Shown: piece after piece, positions 56,201-57,160 of the stretch | How the letters are laid out: the number at the start of each line of letters is the position of its first letter | How positions within the stretch are numbered: the stretch's first letter is position 1 | Assembly: GCA_949987565.1 (NCBI GenBank) | Contig: OX465107.1 | Coordinates: 15,217,558 to 15,281,557, forward strand | Source of the DNA: Luidia sarsii | Lineage: Eukaryota; Echinodermata; Asteroidea; Paxillosida; Luidiidae | Direction of reading: 5' to 3' | Length of the DNA: 64,000 nucleotides | Translations under genes and position numbers: made by a program | Notes under the pieces: generated by a model | Told to the model about the DNA's origin: nothing | Database searches by the model: none | What the model saw: the letters and a program-made list of their open reading frames with translations, nothing else

Positions 56201-56582
56201 CTGTATTCTGTCCATGCATTCCTCATCACCTTGCGATTTGTTGTAAATTACGATGAGTTTGACGAAATCAACTGCTGATTTCCTAACTGTTCATTCTAAT
56301 GGATGGCTTGGAGTTGTATTCACAAAATGGTCCCAAGTTTCTCATCAATCTTGGTTGATATTTTCTCATAGCAAAGATCTTTCCCTTCCACCCACCCCTC
56401 TCTTTTCATTTTCTCTGTGACCGACGCAGCTTCAAGTGGATGCCGTTAGCTGTCTCAGCGACATGCTCCTGAAACGCACCCAGGAGATCGAGGCCCACTT
56501 CCTGCGCGGCCAGTCGCGCTACACCTTTGTCTCGGTGCTGGTGAGACGCATCAAACGGCTCCTGACACTCAGAGCGACATAG
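16737..56582 (+). CDS. NUP205: NUP205 nucleoporin, complete 37-exon gene
   Basis: Encodes the large alpha-solenoid scaffold nucleoporin of the nuclear pore inner ring (NUP93 subcomplex), the partner of NUP93 and paralogue of NUP188. I joined 37 exons (each listed separately); all junctions are GT-AG and phase-compatible, giving 6264 coding bases (2087 aa; the human protein is about 2012 aa). Similarity to vertebrate NUP205 runs from KHKPDFISLLQNP (exon 2) and PHFPGLTRGLVAVLLY (exon 4), through LAECLFAWACQ (exon 6), GFDPYLEFLRDTVFL (exon 15), TMRYLRASQDFFYSQL (exon 20) and GAGLMELVCRDASDGHGVGR (exon 26), to SRYTFVSVLVRRIKRLL at the C terminus. The start is fixed by an in-frame TGA 6 bases upstream of the ATG and by collinear similarity. 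There is no signal peptide or membrane segment, as expected for a soluble scaffold. Exon GC is far higher than intron GC. Exon edges are inferred by eye from similarity and splice consensus, not from transcripts. Confidence 0.97.
17896..18038 (+). CDS. NUP205: NUP205 exon 2
   Basis: Residues about 11-58, including LWSPFKELLRTVH and AIRKHKPDFISLLQNP, a hallmark of the NUP205 N terminus. Acceptor TTTTTAG|GG, donor CCT|GTGAGT, phase 0 out. A purine-rich GAGAGG microsatellite begins just after the donor. Confidence 0.95.
18045..18495. repeat. GAGAGG purine microsatellite
   Basis: About 450 bases of GAGAGG/GACAGA repeats directly after the exon 2 donor of NUP205. ORFs here are artefacts. Confidence 0.95.
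18640..18811 (+). CDS. NUP205: NUP205 exon 3
   Basis: Residues about 59-115. Contains a basic/Gln-rich linker, then FIEEALIISDLFDLNEYAAV, matching vertebrate FILSDLFDIGELAAVELLLAG. Acceptor TTTTTAAG, donor G|GTAAGC, phase 1 out. Confidence 0.93.
20029..20433 (+). mobile_element. CAGGCATGCAACT MITE, copy A
   Basis: 405 bp with 13-bp terminal inverted repeats, flanked by the 6-bp duplication CATTTT (20023-20028, 20434-20439). The interior has no ORF and is A/T-rich at the 5' side and GC-richer at the 3' side. In NUP205 intron 3. Confidence 0.88.
20702..20821 (+). CDS. NUP205: NUP205 exon 4
   Basis: Residues about 116-155, GEQQQPHFPGLTRGLVAVLL followed by YYDGRRSIVNAL. Nearly identical to the vertebrate QQPHFPGLTRGLVAVLLYWDG block. 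Acceptor TTATTTTAG, donor G|GTTTGT, phase 1 in and out. Confidence 0.97.
21272..21586 (+). repeat. NUP205: Tandem duplication copying exon 5 splice acceptor
   Basis: Two nearly identical copies of about 155 bp (21272-21427 and 21428-21582). Each ends with pyrimidine tract, AACCAG and GGCGCACATGGACCCTGG. The downstream copy is the real exon 5 acceptor; the upstream copy has a decoy AG at 21408-21409. The word AGCA occurs at both junctions (microhomology). Confidence 0.93.
21565..21749 (+). CDS. NUP205: NUP205 exon 5
   Basis: Residues about 156-217: GRTWTLEQEEEVSELTTSFTD, then an alpha-helical stretch ending DAKHRHD. Acceptor CTAACCAG|GG, donor GAC|GTGAGC, phase 0 out. The acceptor and first bases of this exon are also found about 155 bp upstream in a tandem duplication (decoy copy at 21408-21431). 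Confidence 0.96.
22331..22621 (+). repeat. CTAGCCC-rich SINE-like element, copy 1
   Basis: About 290 bp starting CAGGGCTCGACCTTAGC and ending GGGCTAGTTAAAAAAAAA, flanked by CTTA on both sides. The interior has paired CTAGCCC/GGGCTAG words. Inverted copies at 35764-36054 and 51286-51578. Confidence 0.75.
22645..23524. mobile_element. piggyBac-like non-autonomous element
   Basis: 880 bp with perfect 14-bp terminal inverted repeats CCCTTTAAACTCAG, flanked by TTAA on both sides (22641-22644, 23525-23528). CCC ends with a TTAA target are typical of piggyBac. No transposase ORF (longest 84 codons). A 14-bp palindrome GGACGCCGGCGTCC lies near the left end. In NUP205 intron 5. Confidence 0.85.
23644..23875 (+). 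CDS. NUP205: NUP205 exon 6
   Basis: Residues about 218-295: VSEMLKEIRSSLAECLFAWA through LLMACLYCLDLGAIE, matching vertebrate LAESLFAWACQ and LLMALLYCFD. Acceptor CCGACAG, donor G|GTAAGG, phase 1 out. A 45-bp minisatellite follows the donor immediately. Confidence 0.97.
23880..24375. repeat. 45-bp minisatellite, about 11 copies
   Basis: Unit GATCGGGGCCTGGGTTTCAC plus AAAGCCGCACGATCCATACC plus CAACT, starting within a few bases of the NUP205 exon 6 donor. Because 45 is divisible by 3, the minus strand stays open for 181 codons with a 15-residue period; this is probably an artefact. Confidence 0.95.
24940..25020 (-). repeat. GATCGAAACGTC-type repeat fragment
   Basis: Contains GCCTTTGAGAAAGGTCCTGC and TAGGATCGAAACGTCAGGCC, inverted copy of the dispersed family. 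Confidence 0.75.
25255..25422 (+). CDS. NUP205: NUP205 exon 7
   Basis: Residues about 295-350, including SPGVAATLRFAWALTLRNVA, matching vertebrate GLQATVRLAWALALRGIS. Acceptor TTCCAG, donor G|GTGAGT, phase 1 in and out. Confidence 0.95.
25600..25735 (+). repeat. tRNA-derived SINE heads (family 1), doubled
   Basis: GGGCTGGATAG.TCAGATGGTAAGAGCG occurs twice, 60-odd bases apart, the second continuing into ACCAGAGGTCTC. Just upstream of NUP205 exon 8. Confidence 0.65.
25781..25893 (+). CDS. NUP205: NUP205 exon 8
   Basis: Residues about 351-388: ALQDLIEEDEMVVDRAIKEN, then VFKFLKDAVV. Matches vertebrate DEAMAELAIADNVFLFLMESVV. Acceptor TTGACAG, donor TCG|GTGAGG, phase 0 out. Confidence 0.95.
26276..26338 (+). 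CDS. NUP205: NUP205 exon 9 (63 nt)
   Basis: Residues about 389-409. Encodes EFWPRRMHNLLTDFIVQMPL plus K, the vertebrate EFYIRRVHNLITDFLALMPMK block. Phase 0 both sides (21 codons). Acceptor CTGCAG, donor AAG|GTATAC. Confidence 0.95.
26395..26585. repeat. TCTGTC-rich microsatellite
   Basis: CTCTCTGTCTATC-type imperfect repeat in NUP205 intron 9; a second block sits at 27040-27175 before exon 10, flanking a SINE. Confidence 0.85.
26650..26745 (-). repeat. tRNA-derived SINE (family 2)
   Basis: Minus strand has TAGTCAAGTGGTTAAGACGT (A box) and GGGTTCGAACCCTG (B box). Other copies at 49912-49990 (-), 50136-50215 (+) and 55790-55880 (-). Confidence 0.7.
27180..27296 (+). CDS. NUP205: NUP205 exon 10
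   Basis: Residues about 410-448: VKELRNRGDDVGRILMAHEQ then EPPASLPRHFHDFMKL. Conserved with vertebrate VKQLRNRADEDARMI and EPPISLRRDLEHLM. Acceptor TGTGCAG, donor CTG|GTGAGT. Confidence 0.95.
27372..27445 (+). repeat. tRNA-derived SINE (family 1)
   Basis: AGCTGGATAGCTCAG, AAGAGCGCTGCTACGCAAG and ACCAGAGGTCT, in NUP205 intron 10. Confidence 0.6.
27989..28126 (+). CDS. NUP205: NUP205 exon 11
   Basis: Residues about 449-494: LGALYGDDPLGLELPLEFWS and YVPHYQQRQSPRQ. Matches vertebrate IGELYKKNPFHLELALEYW and VAHQRPPQRQ. Acceptor CGTCAG, donor CAG|GTACGG, phase 0 both sides. Confidence 0.94.
28250..28470 (+). repeat. CAGGGATGTAA-family fragment
   Basis: Contains the interior words TCTCAAACTGCTCAATTTTA and AAAACTGAAGGGCGCCTGCA of the element seen complete at 52899-53226. 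Confidence 0.65.
28829..28979 (+). CDS. NUP205: NUP205 exon 12
   Basis: Residues about 495-544: ASLFKFIRVAGDLLPPSLYV, then YVDMLCGLANGEESARHCF. Vertebrate match LSKFVRQMGDLLPPTIYIPYL and LQGLANGPQCAHYCF. Acceptor CTTCCAG, donor G|GTAAGC, phase 1 out. A CTCTCC microsatellite starts about 50 bp after the donor. Confidence 0.96.
29029..29178. repeat. (CTCTCC)n microsatellite
   Basis: Near-perfect 6-bp repeat of about 150 bases after NUP205 exon 12, with a shorter block at 29226-29285. Confidence 0.97.
29289..29562 (+). repeat. CAGGGATGTAA-family element
   Basis: Starts CAGGAATGTAAGACT and ends TTTACATCCCTG, same interior as the 52899-53226 copy. The target duplication cannot be judged because it sits in a CT-rich repeat. 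Confidence 0.7.
29882..30093 (+). CDS. NUP205: NUP205 exon 13
   Basis: Residues about 545-615: GSSGSSVSWDHFFLSINRYY through KGITPQEMEGLLAVLRLTQ. Vertebrate match GGSPVSWEHFFHSLMLYHEHL and RGITQKEQDGLIAFLQLT. Acceptor TTTCTAG, donor TGG|GTGAGC, phase 0 out. A C-rich minisatellite follows. Confidence 0.96.
30140..30610. repeat. C-rich minisatellite (AACCCCCTCCCT/GA)n
   Basis: About 470 bases of 12-13-bp units in NUP205 intron 13. The minus strand is a dense series of G-runs (GGTTAGGGAGGG), which would form G-quadruplexes; the sense transcript is C-rich. Confidence 0.95.
30897..31079 (+). CDS. NUP205: NUP205 exon 14
   Basis: Residues about 616-676: DDGARVALCENQSWLPLVLL, LLSCSVPPELK, ATLWQSLEVSQ. 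Vertebrate match NARLALCEHPQWTPVVVILG and AASLWQSLEYTQ. Acceptor TCTGAAG (weak tract rich in TG), donor CAG|GTAAGC. Confidence 0.94.
31635..31892 (+). CDS. NUP205: NUP205 exon 15
   Basis: Residues about 677-762, including GIPVELDEIESVNEEYPLTL and GAGYRAPGFDPYLEFLRDT. Among the best conserved blocks (vertebrate GIEVELNEIESRCEEYPLT and LRPPGFDPYLQFLRDSVFL). Acceptor CCCTAG, donor AAG|GTGAGC, phase 0 both sides. Confidence 0.98.
32470..32652 (+). CDS. NUP205: NUP205 exon 16
   Basis: Residues about 763-823: WQVAAAVTEIFCKLLQDYEP, then NKPPGYHLMVHLLNDSAMLR. Vertebrate match WEVAEVVLEVFYKLLRDYEPQ and YKPPGFSLMYHLLNESPML. Acceptor TTTTCAG, donor CTG|GTGAGG. Confidence 0.97.
33425..33860. repeat. 32-bp minisatellite, about 13 copies
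   Basis: Unit AACAAATGGCTCAGGCTTGG plus ACTAGCCTCTAT, with an alternating variant (TTGGACTTGGACTAGCCACA) giving a 64-bp higher order. Ends about 135 bases before NUP205 exon 17. Confidence 0.95.
33995..34245 (+). CDS. NUP205: NUP205 exon 17
   Basis: Residues about 824-906: ILQIIDETANALDQY, ALNCLQLLRLALDKQNAFVD, INPSTEIADHLVNVAR. Vertebrate match LNLTLQKENLFMDLLRES and INPRTKKADNVVNIARY. Acceptor GGTCCAG, donor AG|GTGAGG, phase 2 out. Enclosed by a 32-bp minisatellite upstream and a 13-bp minisatellite downstream. Confidence 0.95.
34310..34940. repeat. 13-bp minisatellite with 278-bp higher order
   Basis: Unit GCCTCCAATACTG and variants, starting about 65 bases after the NUP205 exon 17 donor. 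A block beginning GCCTCCGATACTGGCCTTCA at 34463 recurs at 34741, so about 278 bp was duplicated. Confidence 0.93.
35029..35149 (+). CDS. NUP205: NUP205 exon 18
   Basis: Residues about 907-947: FVSHGDTHPKHALVSTKILY, then a segment ending IVGLFTAKQ. Vertebrate match YLYHGNTNPELAFESAKILCCI and KLVGDFTHDQ. Acceptor CCGTCAG, donor CAG|GTACAT, phase 2 in, 0 out. Confidence 0.95.
35456..35725. repeat. Foldback element, copy 2 (long hairpin)
   Basis: GGTTTGCGGTGACACCATG at 35489 onward pairs with CATGGTGTCACTGCAAACC near 35703-35721, and inner arms (GAGGAACTCGACGTTTCGAA with TTCGAAACGTCGAGTTCCTC; ACAGAGTAC...) continue the pairing almost to the centre. In NUP205 intron 18. Confidence 0.85.
35764..36054 (-). 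repeat. CTAGCCC-rich SINE-like element, copy 2
   Basis: Inverted copy (poly-T first, AAGGTCGAGCCCTG last), flanked by a 7-bp duplication CTCATTT (35757-35763, 36055-36061). An A-tail plus target duplication fits LINE-driven insertion. Confidence 0.8.
36105..36180 (-). repeat. tRNA-derived SINE fragment (family 1)
   Basis: ACTGGGGACTTGAACCCCGG is an inverted B-box region; the copy ends at the pyrimidine tract of NUP205 exon 19. Confidence 0.5.
36223..36481 (+). CDS. NUP205: NUP205 exon 19
   Basis: Residues about 948-1034: NLLRGFVDCLECDDPEES, then a Gly/Glu linker, then NLAHFLLGFECRKPASKTNL. Vertebrate match LMAGFVECLDCEDAEEF and NLALYLLGFELKKPVSTTNL. Acceptor GTGAGCAG, donor G|GTACGG, phase 1 out. 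Confidence 0.96.
37432..37683 (+). CDS. NUP205: NUP205 exon 20
   Basis: Residues about 1034-1118: VLGSPRTCFHSLLNLL and PTMRYLRASQDFFYSQLRHV. Vertebrate match VLGCPRTCLHAILNIL and PTMRYLRTSQDFLFSQLQYL. Acceptor CGCCAG, donor G|GTATGG, phase 1 both sides. Confidence 0.97.
37780..38110 (+). repeat. GATCGAAACGTC-type repeat, long copy
   Basis: Starts GATATACAAACATGTCGCAA, contains GGCCTGACGTTTTCGATCCT and AGCAGGACCTTTCTCAAAGG, then a purine-rich tail. In NUP205 intron 20, followed by a second copy at 38290-38590. Confidence 0.8.
38290..38590 (+). repeat. GATCGAAACGTC-type repeat, long copy 2
   Basis: AATATACAAAAATGTTGCAA start, GGGCCTGACGTTTCGATCCT core, ending in a GGGCAAGGGGTAGG minisatellite. 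Best-preserved copy of the family. Confidence 0.8.
38661..38816 (+). CDS. NUP205: NUP205 exon 21
   Basis: Residues about 1118-1170: WLLKAVATEIRVTAINRQRS, then HLQRLLRLLLED. Vertebrate match WLMKTASIELRVTSLNRQRSHTQRLLHLLLDD. Acceptor GGTTCAG, donor G|GTGAGC, phase 1 both sides. Confidence 0.97.
38876..39316 (+). mobile_element. CAGGCATGCAACT MITE, copy B
   Basis: 441 bp; ends CAGGCATGCAGCT and AGTTGCACGCCTG (one change each from copy A), flanked by TATATA on both sides (38870-38875, 39317-39322). In NUP205 intron 21. Confidence 0.88.
39564..39668 (+). CDS. NUP205: NUP205 exon 22 (variable acidic segment)
   Basis: Residues about 1170-1205: acidic DEEAEDQGYGD, then a Met/His-containing stretch. 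It sits where vertebrate NUP205 has a poorly conserved acidic loop (SDGEGGIEDENRSVSGF), so similarity is weak. Support comes from phase (1 in, 1 out), a clean acceptor (CTTTGCAG) and a clean donor (GTAAGA). Confidence 0.88.
40175..40415 (+). repeat. Foldback half-copy plus GATCGAAACGTC fragment
   Basis: TTTGAAGGTTTGCACGGTGG and GGAAGGTTTGCCATGACACC belong to the foldback family; GAGAAAGGTCCCTCAAGGAT then CGAAACGTCCGACCC belong to the other repeat. In NUP205 intron 22. Confidence 0.65.
40582..40832 (+). CDS. NUP205: NUP205 exon 23
   Basis: Residues about 1205-1288: QVRRKVLTLLDGVDFDLELP, LCDVRLLHRFL, LNSLQGASAIGQRPMVLQ. Vertebrate match KVRRKILNILDSIDFSQEIP and VNALQGMAAIGQRPLLME. Acceptor CACCCAAG (the next CAG, 9 bases on, would break frame), donor CAG|GTAAAC. 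Confidence 0.96.
41405..41655 (-). repeat. GATCGAAACGTC-type repeat, inverted long copy
   Basis: Reverse-orientation copy with the CT-rich tail first and GAAACGTCAGGCCCACTAAA at the end. In NUP205 intron 23. Confidence 0.8.
41737..41928 (+). CDS. NUP205: NUP205 exon 24
   Basis: Residues about 1289-1352: EIEAVLVNVTQRNHFRQSLA, then AKRHSFDAWRQVAEVVLTSC. Vertebrate match HAKRHALESWRQLVEIILTAC. Phase 0 both sides. Acceptor TCTCAG, donor AAG|GTGGGT. Confidence 0.95.
42020..42345 (+). repeat. Two-copy tandem duplication, about 155 bp unit
   Basis: The block GTACACGTTTTACCTTGG with GGGAGGGAGGGTTTGGGTTT, preceded by GGAGAGTGCC, occurs twice with several differences. In NUP205 intron 24; the divergence indicates an older event than the exon 5 duplication. 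Confidence 0.85.
42693..42978 (+). CDS. NUP205: NUP205 exon 25
   Basis: Residues about 1353-1448: VGGVLLTLMTALRECILSDE, then a Gly/Ala-rich middle, then LTAILKELLKLITLS. Vertebrate match VAGAVFTLTAHLSQAVLTE and LYIILKKLLDFILKTGG. Acceptor CACTAG, donor G|GTGGGG, phase 1 out. The donor-proximal intron sequence is duplicated at 45186-45410. Confidence 0.93.
43000..43170. repeat. (CTCC)n microsatellite
   Basis: Near-perfect CCCT tetranucleotide tract just after the NUP205 exon 25 donor; a second one is at 45214-45298 inside a duplicated segment. Confidence 0.97.
43484..43722 (+). CDS. NUP205: NUP205 exon 26
   Basis: Residues about 1448-1527: ANLYGALLNYLHIPQRPRE, then GAGLMELVCRDASDGHGVGR. Vertebrate match THLYGSLLYYLQIAQRPDE and GAALMEVVCRDACDGHDIGR. 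Acceptor TCGCCAG, donor AGG|GTGAGT, phase 0 out. Confidence 0.97.
44215..44500 (+). repeat. GATCGAAACGTC-type repeat, long copy 3
   Basis: GGGCCTGACGTTTTCGATCC and TAGCAGGACCTTTCTCAGAG with a purine-rich tail, in NUP205 intron 26. Confidence 0.8.
44520..45030. other. AT-rich block in NUP205 intron 26
   Basis: No ORF; contains AACAAATAAATATG near 44830, resembling the 3' tail of an old retroposed sequence. Origin not identified. Confidence 0.3.
45186..45410 (+). repeat. NUP205: Duplicated piece of intron 25 in intron 26
   Basis: Shares GGGGCTTGTCACTACC, a CCCT tract, TCAGACTGTAAATTTG and GAATCTTAGCCAGATAAGAG with 42981-43285. It lies within a disrupted CAGGGATGTAA-family copy (45030-45535). 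Confidence 0.8.
45647..45838 (+). CDS. NUP205: NUP205 exon 27
   Basis: Residues about 1528-1591: MLALSVLDTVVGIDHCGDWL and AYLSTKGYLRHLVEALAQED, ending YESQM. Vertebrate match MLALALLDRIVSVDKQQQWLLYLSNSGYLKVLVDSL and YESKM. Acceptor TTCCCAG, donor ATG|GTGAGC. Confidence 0.97.
46108..46229 (+). CDS. NUP205: NUP205 exon 28
   Basis: Residues about 1592-1632: SLLKKIALNPAGAQALLRAG, then IMGRLASCRFLDLRPE. Vertebrate match FLTRVAKIQQGALELLRSGVIVRLAQCQVYDMRPE. Acceptor TTTTCAG, donor AG|GTAAAA, phase 2 out. Confidence 0.95.
46433..47495. repeat. (CTC)n pyrimidine tract, about 1.06 kb
   Basis: Almost pure C and T (scattered A) ending at the exon 29 acceptor CCCCCAG. It is open in all three frames on both strands, giving Pro/Leu/Ser or Arg/Gly/Glu ORFs that are artefacts. 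Confidence 0.98.
47498..47654 (+). CDS. NUP205: NUP205 exon 29
   Basis: Residues about 1632-1684: FIPSVMQRYRQLLFPVLRLC, then MAILTSLGSQ. Vertebrate match FIPTPVDRYRQILLPALQLCQVILTS. Acceptor CCCCCAG lies at the end of a pyrimidine microsatellite of about 1 kb that is open in this frame, but phase and similarity place the exon edge at 47498. Confidence 0.95.
48279..48411 (+). CDS. NUP205: NUP205 exon 30
   Basis: Residues about 1685-1729: VLHFVVSHSDVFTAILREQ, then LEALQELALTTSVICTV. Vertebrate match VLQFLISHSDTIQAILRCQ and AGSLQELALLTGIIS. Acceptor TTTGCAG, donor A|GTACGT, phase 1 out. Confidence 0.95.
48489..48898 (+). mobile_element. CAGGCATGCAACT MITE, copy C
   Basis: 410 bp; ends CAGGCATGCAACT and AGTTGCATGCCAG, flanked by AGATTT on both sides (48483-48488, 48899-48904). 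In NUP205 intron 30. A diverged, end-less fragment of the same family lies at about 48060-48195. Confidence 0.88.
49144..49235 (+). repeat. tRNA-derived SINE (family 1), best copy
   Basis: AAGGGCTGGATAGCTCA (A box) and TCTCGGGTTCAAATCCAGG (B box) with an A-rich tail. In NUP205 intron 30. Confidence 0.7.
49489..49815 (+). CDS. NUP205: NUP205 exon 31 (Ser/Gly insertion)
   Basis: Residues about 1729-1838, the longest exon. HLSRLHRQILALVPRFCS matches vertebrate LQGHIGRFQRQCLGLLSRF, and LEISRNVIGYCKNVVVQS matches MQQICANVMEYCQSLMLQS. Between them is a low-complexity linker, SSSSSGSGGGGG, encoded by AGC and GGC repeats, replacing the charged loop of vertebrates. Acceptor TTTCAG, donor G|GTACGA. 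Confidence 0.94.
49912..50335. repeat. Two family-2 tRNA SINEs in opposite orientation
   Basis: Minus copy (49912-49990) and plus copy (50136-50215: TGGTCAAGTGGTTAAGATGT A box, GGGTTTGAATCCCGCC B box). TCATTGAATTACATTCTC follows each copy (about 50035 and 50290), marking the shared SINE tail. Confidence 0.7.
50439..50519 (+). CDS. NUP205: NUP205 exon 32
   Basis: Residues about 1838-1865: DSQILFAPSLQEATARDYQR. Vertebrate match AVCLFTPSLSETVNRD. Acceptor CTTGTAG, donor G|GTATGA, phase 1 both sides (81 nt). Confidence 0.92.
51286..51578 (-). repeat. CTAGCCC-rich SINE-like element, copy 3
   Basis: Inverted copy (T-run, AACTAGCCCACCGGGCTAG ... AAGGTCGAGCCCTG) in NUP205 intron 32. No clear target duplication. 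Confidence 0.75.
51731..51897 (+). CDS. NUP205: NUP205 exon 33
   Basis: Residues about 1865-1920: MGLVVRHLRQAAGEFLATLD, then LHKLKNVSDLSTEELKE. Vertebrate match LGIIIYLLKQSANDFFSYYD and VSKLQNVEQLPPDEIKE. Acceptor TTTCAG, donor GAG|GTAGGC, phase 0 out. Confidence 0.95.
51924..52126. mobile_element. TIR element AGCTGCCAACC, short MITE
   Basis: 203 bp with 11-bp terminal inverted repeats AGCTGCCAACC/GGTTGGCAGCT, 26 bases after the exon 33 donor. A diverged copy (22150-22330, resuming at 23525) is interrupted by two other elements. Confidence 0.65.
52240..52415. repeat. Foldback element, copy 3
   Basis: GGTTTTGCGGTGACACCATG pairs with CATGGTGTCACTGCAAAACC; inner CTTCTCTTTCAAG/CTTGAAAGAGAAG and TGGCTCTGAAAAGAGCC pair. 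Close to the copy at 134-300. Confidence 0.85.
52694..52817 (+). CDS. NUP205: NUP205 exon 34
   Basis: Residues about 1921-1962: RLQLATRKLADIVRQKADEL, then AVLY. Vertebrate match KYVLARRRLVKVINNRAKLLSL. Acceptor TCCACAG. The donor TACT|GTATCCTTA matches the U12 (minor spliceosome) 5' splice consensus. Phase 1 out. Confidence 0.93.
52899..53226 (+). mobile_element. CAGGGATGTAA TIR element, intact copy
   Basis: Ends CAGGGATGTAA and TTACATCCCTG (perfect 11-bp inverted repeats), flanked by ACTATAA on both sides (7 bp; 52887-52893 region and immediately after the right end). About 330 bp, no ORF. Edges are accurate to a few bases. Confidence 0.7.
53613..53943. repeat. Perfect 148-bp inverted repeat
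   Basis: Arms 53613-53760 and 53796-53943 are exact reverse complements by eye, separated by 35 bases that repeat part of the arm (TTTCGATCCTAGCAGG). The inner 50 bases of each arm are the GATCGAAACGTC-type repeat. Confidence 0.93.
54019..54147 (+). CDS. NUP205: NUP205 exon 35
   Basis: Residues about 1962-2005: MIECSMFLVWRHLEFYLVHC plus LP. Vertebrate match FIIETCLFILWRHLEYYLLHCMP. The acceptor CTGCAG is preceded by a U12-type branch site TTCCTTGAC (53994-54002). Donor G|GTAGGC, phase 1 both sides. Confidence 0.95.
54350..54435 (+). repeat. GATCGAAACGTC-type repeat fragment
   Basis: GATATACAAAAATGTTGCAA through AGTGGGCCTGACG, broken just before the GATCG core; in NUP205 intron 35. Another fragment at 55270-55330. 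Confidence 0.7.
55416..55513 (+). CDS. NUP205: NUP205 exon 36
   Basis: Residues about 2005-2037: a divergent Gly/Asp/Pro segment, then LGITAEDIKQ, corresponding to vertebrate LAIVSQHDLDQ. Acceptor TCGCGTAG, donor CAG|GTAAAC; phase 1 in and 0 out fit both neighbours exactly. Similarity is short, so the 5' edge rests mostly on phase. Confidence 0.85.
56430..56582 (+). CDS. NUP205: NUP205 exon 37 (stop codon)
   Basis: Residues about 2038-2087 plus TAG at 56580-56582: LQVDAVSCLSDMLLKRTQEI, then SRYTFVSVLVRRIKRLL. Vertebrate match LQADAINAFGESLQKKLLDI and SRYTFIQALVRRIRGLL. Acceptor CGACGCAG. A GA microsatellite lies 50 bases into the 3' UTR. Confidence 0.96.
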   Translation, partial: LQVDAVSCLSDMLLKRTQEIEAHFLRGQSRYTFVSVLVRRIKRLLTLRAT

Positions 56583-56614
56583 AGAGAGAAAGGACAGAGA
56601 GAAATTGAGGAGGG

Positions 56615-56666
<52 letters not shown>

Positions 56667-57160
56667 GGGGGGAGAGAGAGGGAGAGAGAGAGAGAGAGGA
56701 AGAGGCAGAGAGAGAGAGGGAGACAGAGGAACAGAGAAACAGGGAAAGGCAGAGGGAGACACAAAGACATACTGTACAAACATCGATAAAGTGCTTGCCT
56801 AATGCGGATTTAATTGAGTCGTTGACCACTCTATTTTAAGACCATGAGCCAATGGGACATTTCCTGAGTTGAATGATGAAACTAACAAATAATGCTGTAT
56901 ATTATGAAACTGCCACTTGCCTAACCTTGTAAGTGTCCATAAGATGTGTGAAGAAAGAGTGCATGAGCTTTCATGGCAACAAGTGCTTCATCAGATGCAA
57001 GGGTCTGAAATTTTGAAAACAGATTCTTTGCTAAATGGTTTGGAAAGCCCCCATTAGGCTGGTACCCAGCCGTATGTTTGTACATGTAGGTACACATGGG
57101 CATGAGTCGTGGTGACGACCAGTCTGTATGATGTGAATAAACTTTTGTCGGGGGAAAAGG
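56583..57160 (+). other. NUP205: NUP205 3' UTR and polyadenylation candidate
   Basis: After the stop codon comes a (GA)n microsatellite (about 56619-56760), then unique sequence with a canonical AATAAA at 57136-57141 followed by T/G-rich sequence. This is the first canonical signal after the stop, so a UTR of about 570 nt is plausible. The cleavage site is inferred. Confidence 0.5.
56619..56760. repeat. (GA)n microsatellite in NUP205 3' UTR
   Basis: Purine-only tract starting about 36 bases after the NUP205 stop codon; the CT strand gives spurious Ser/Leu ORFs. Confidence 0.95.
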
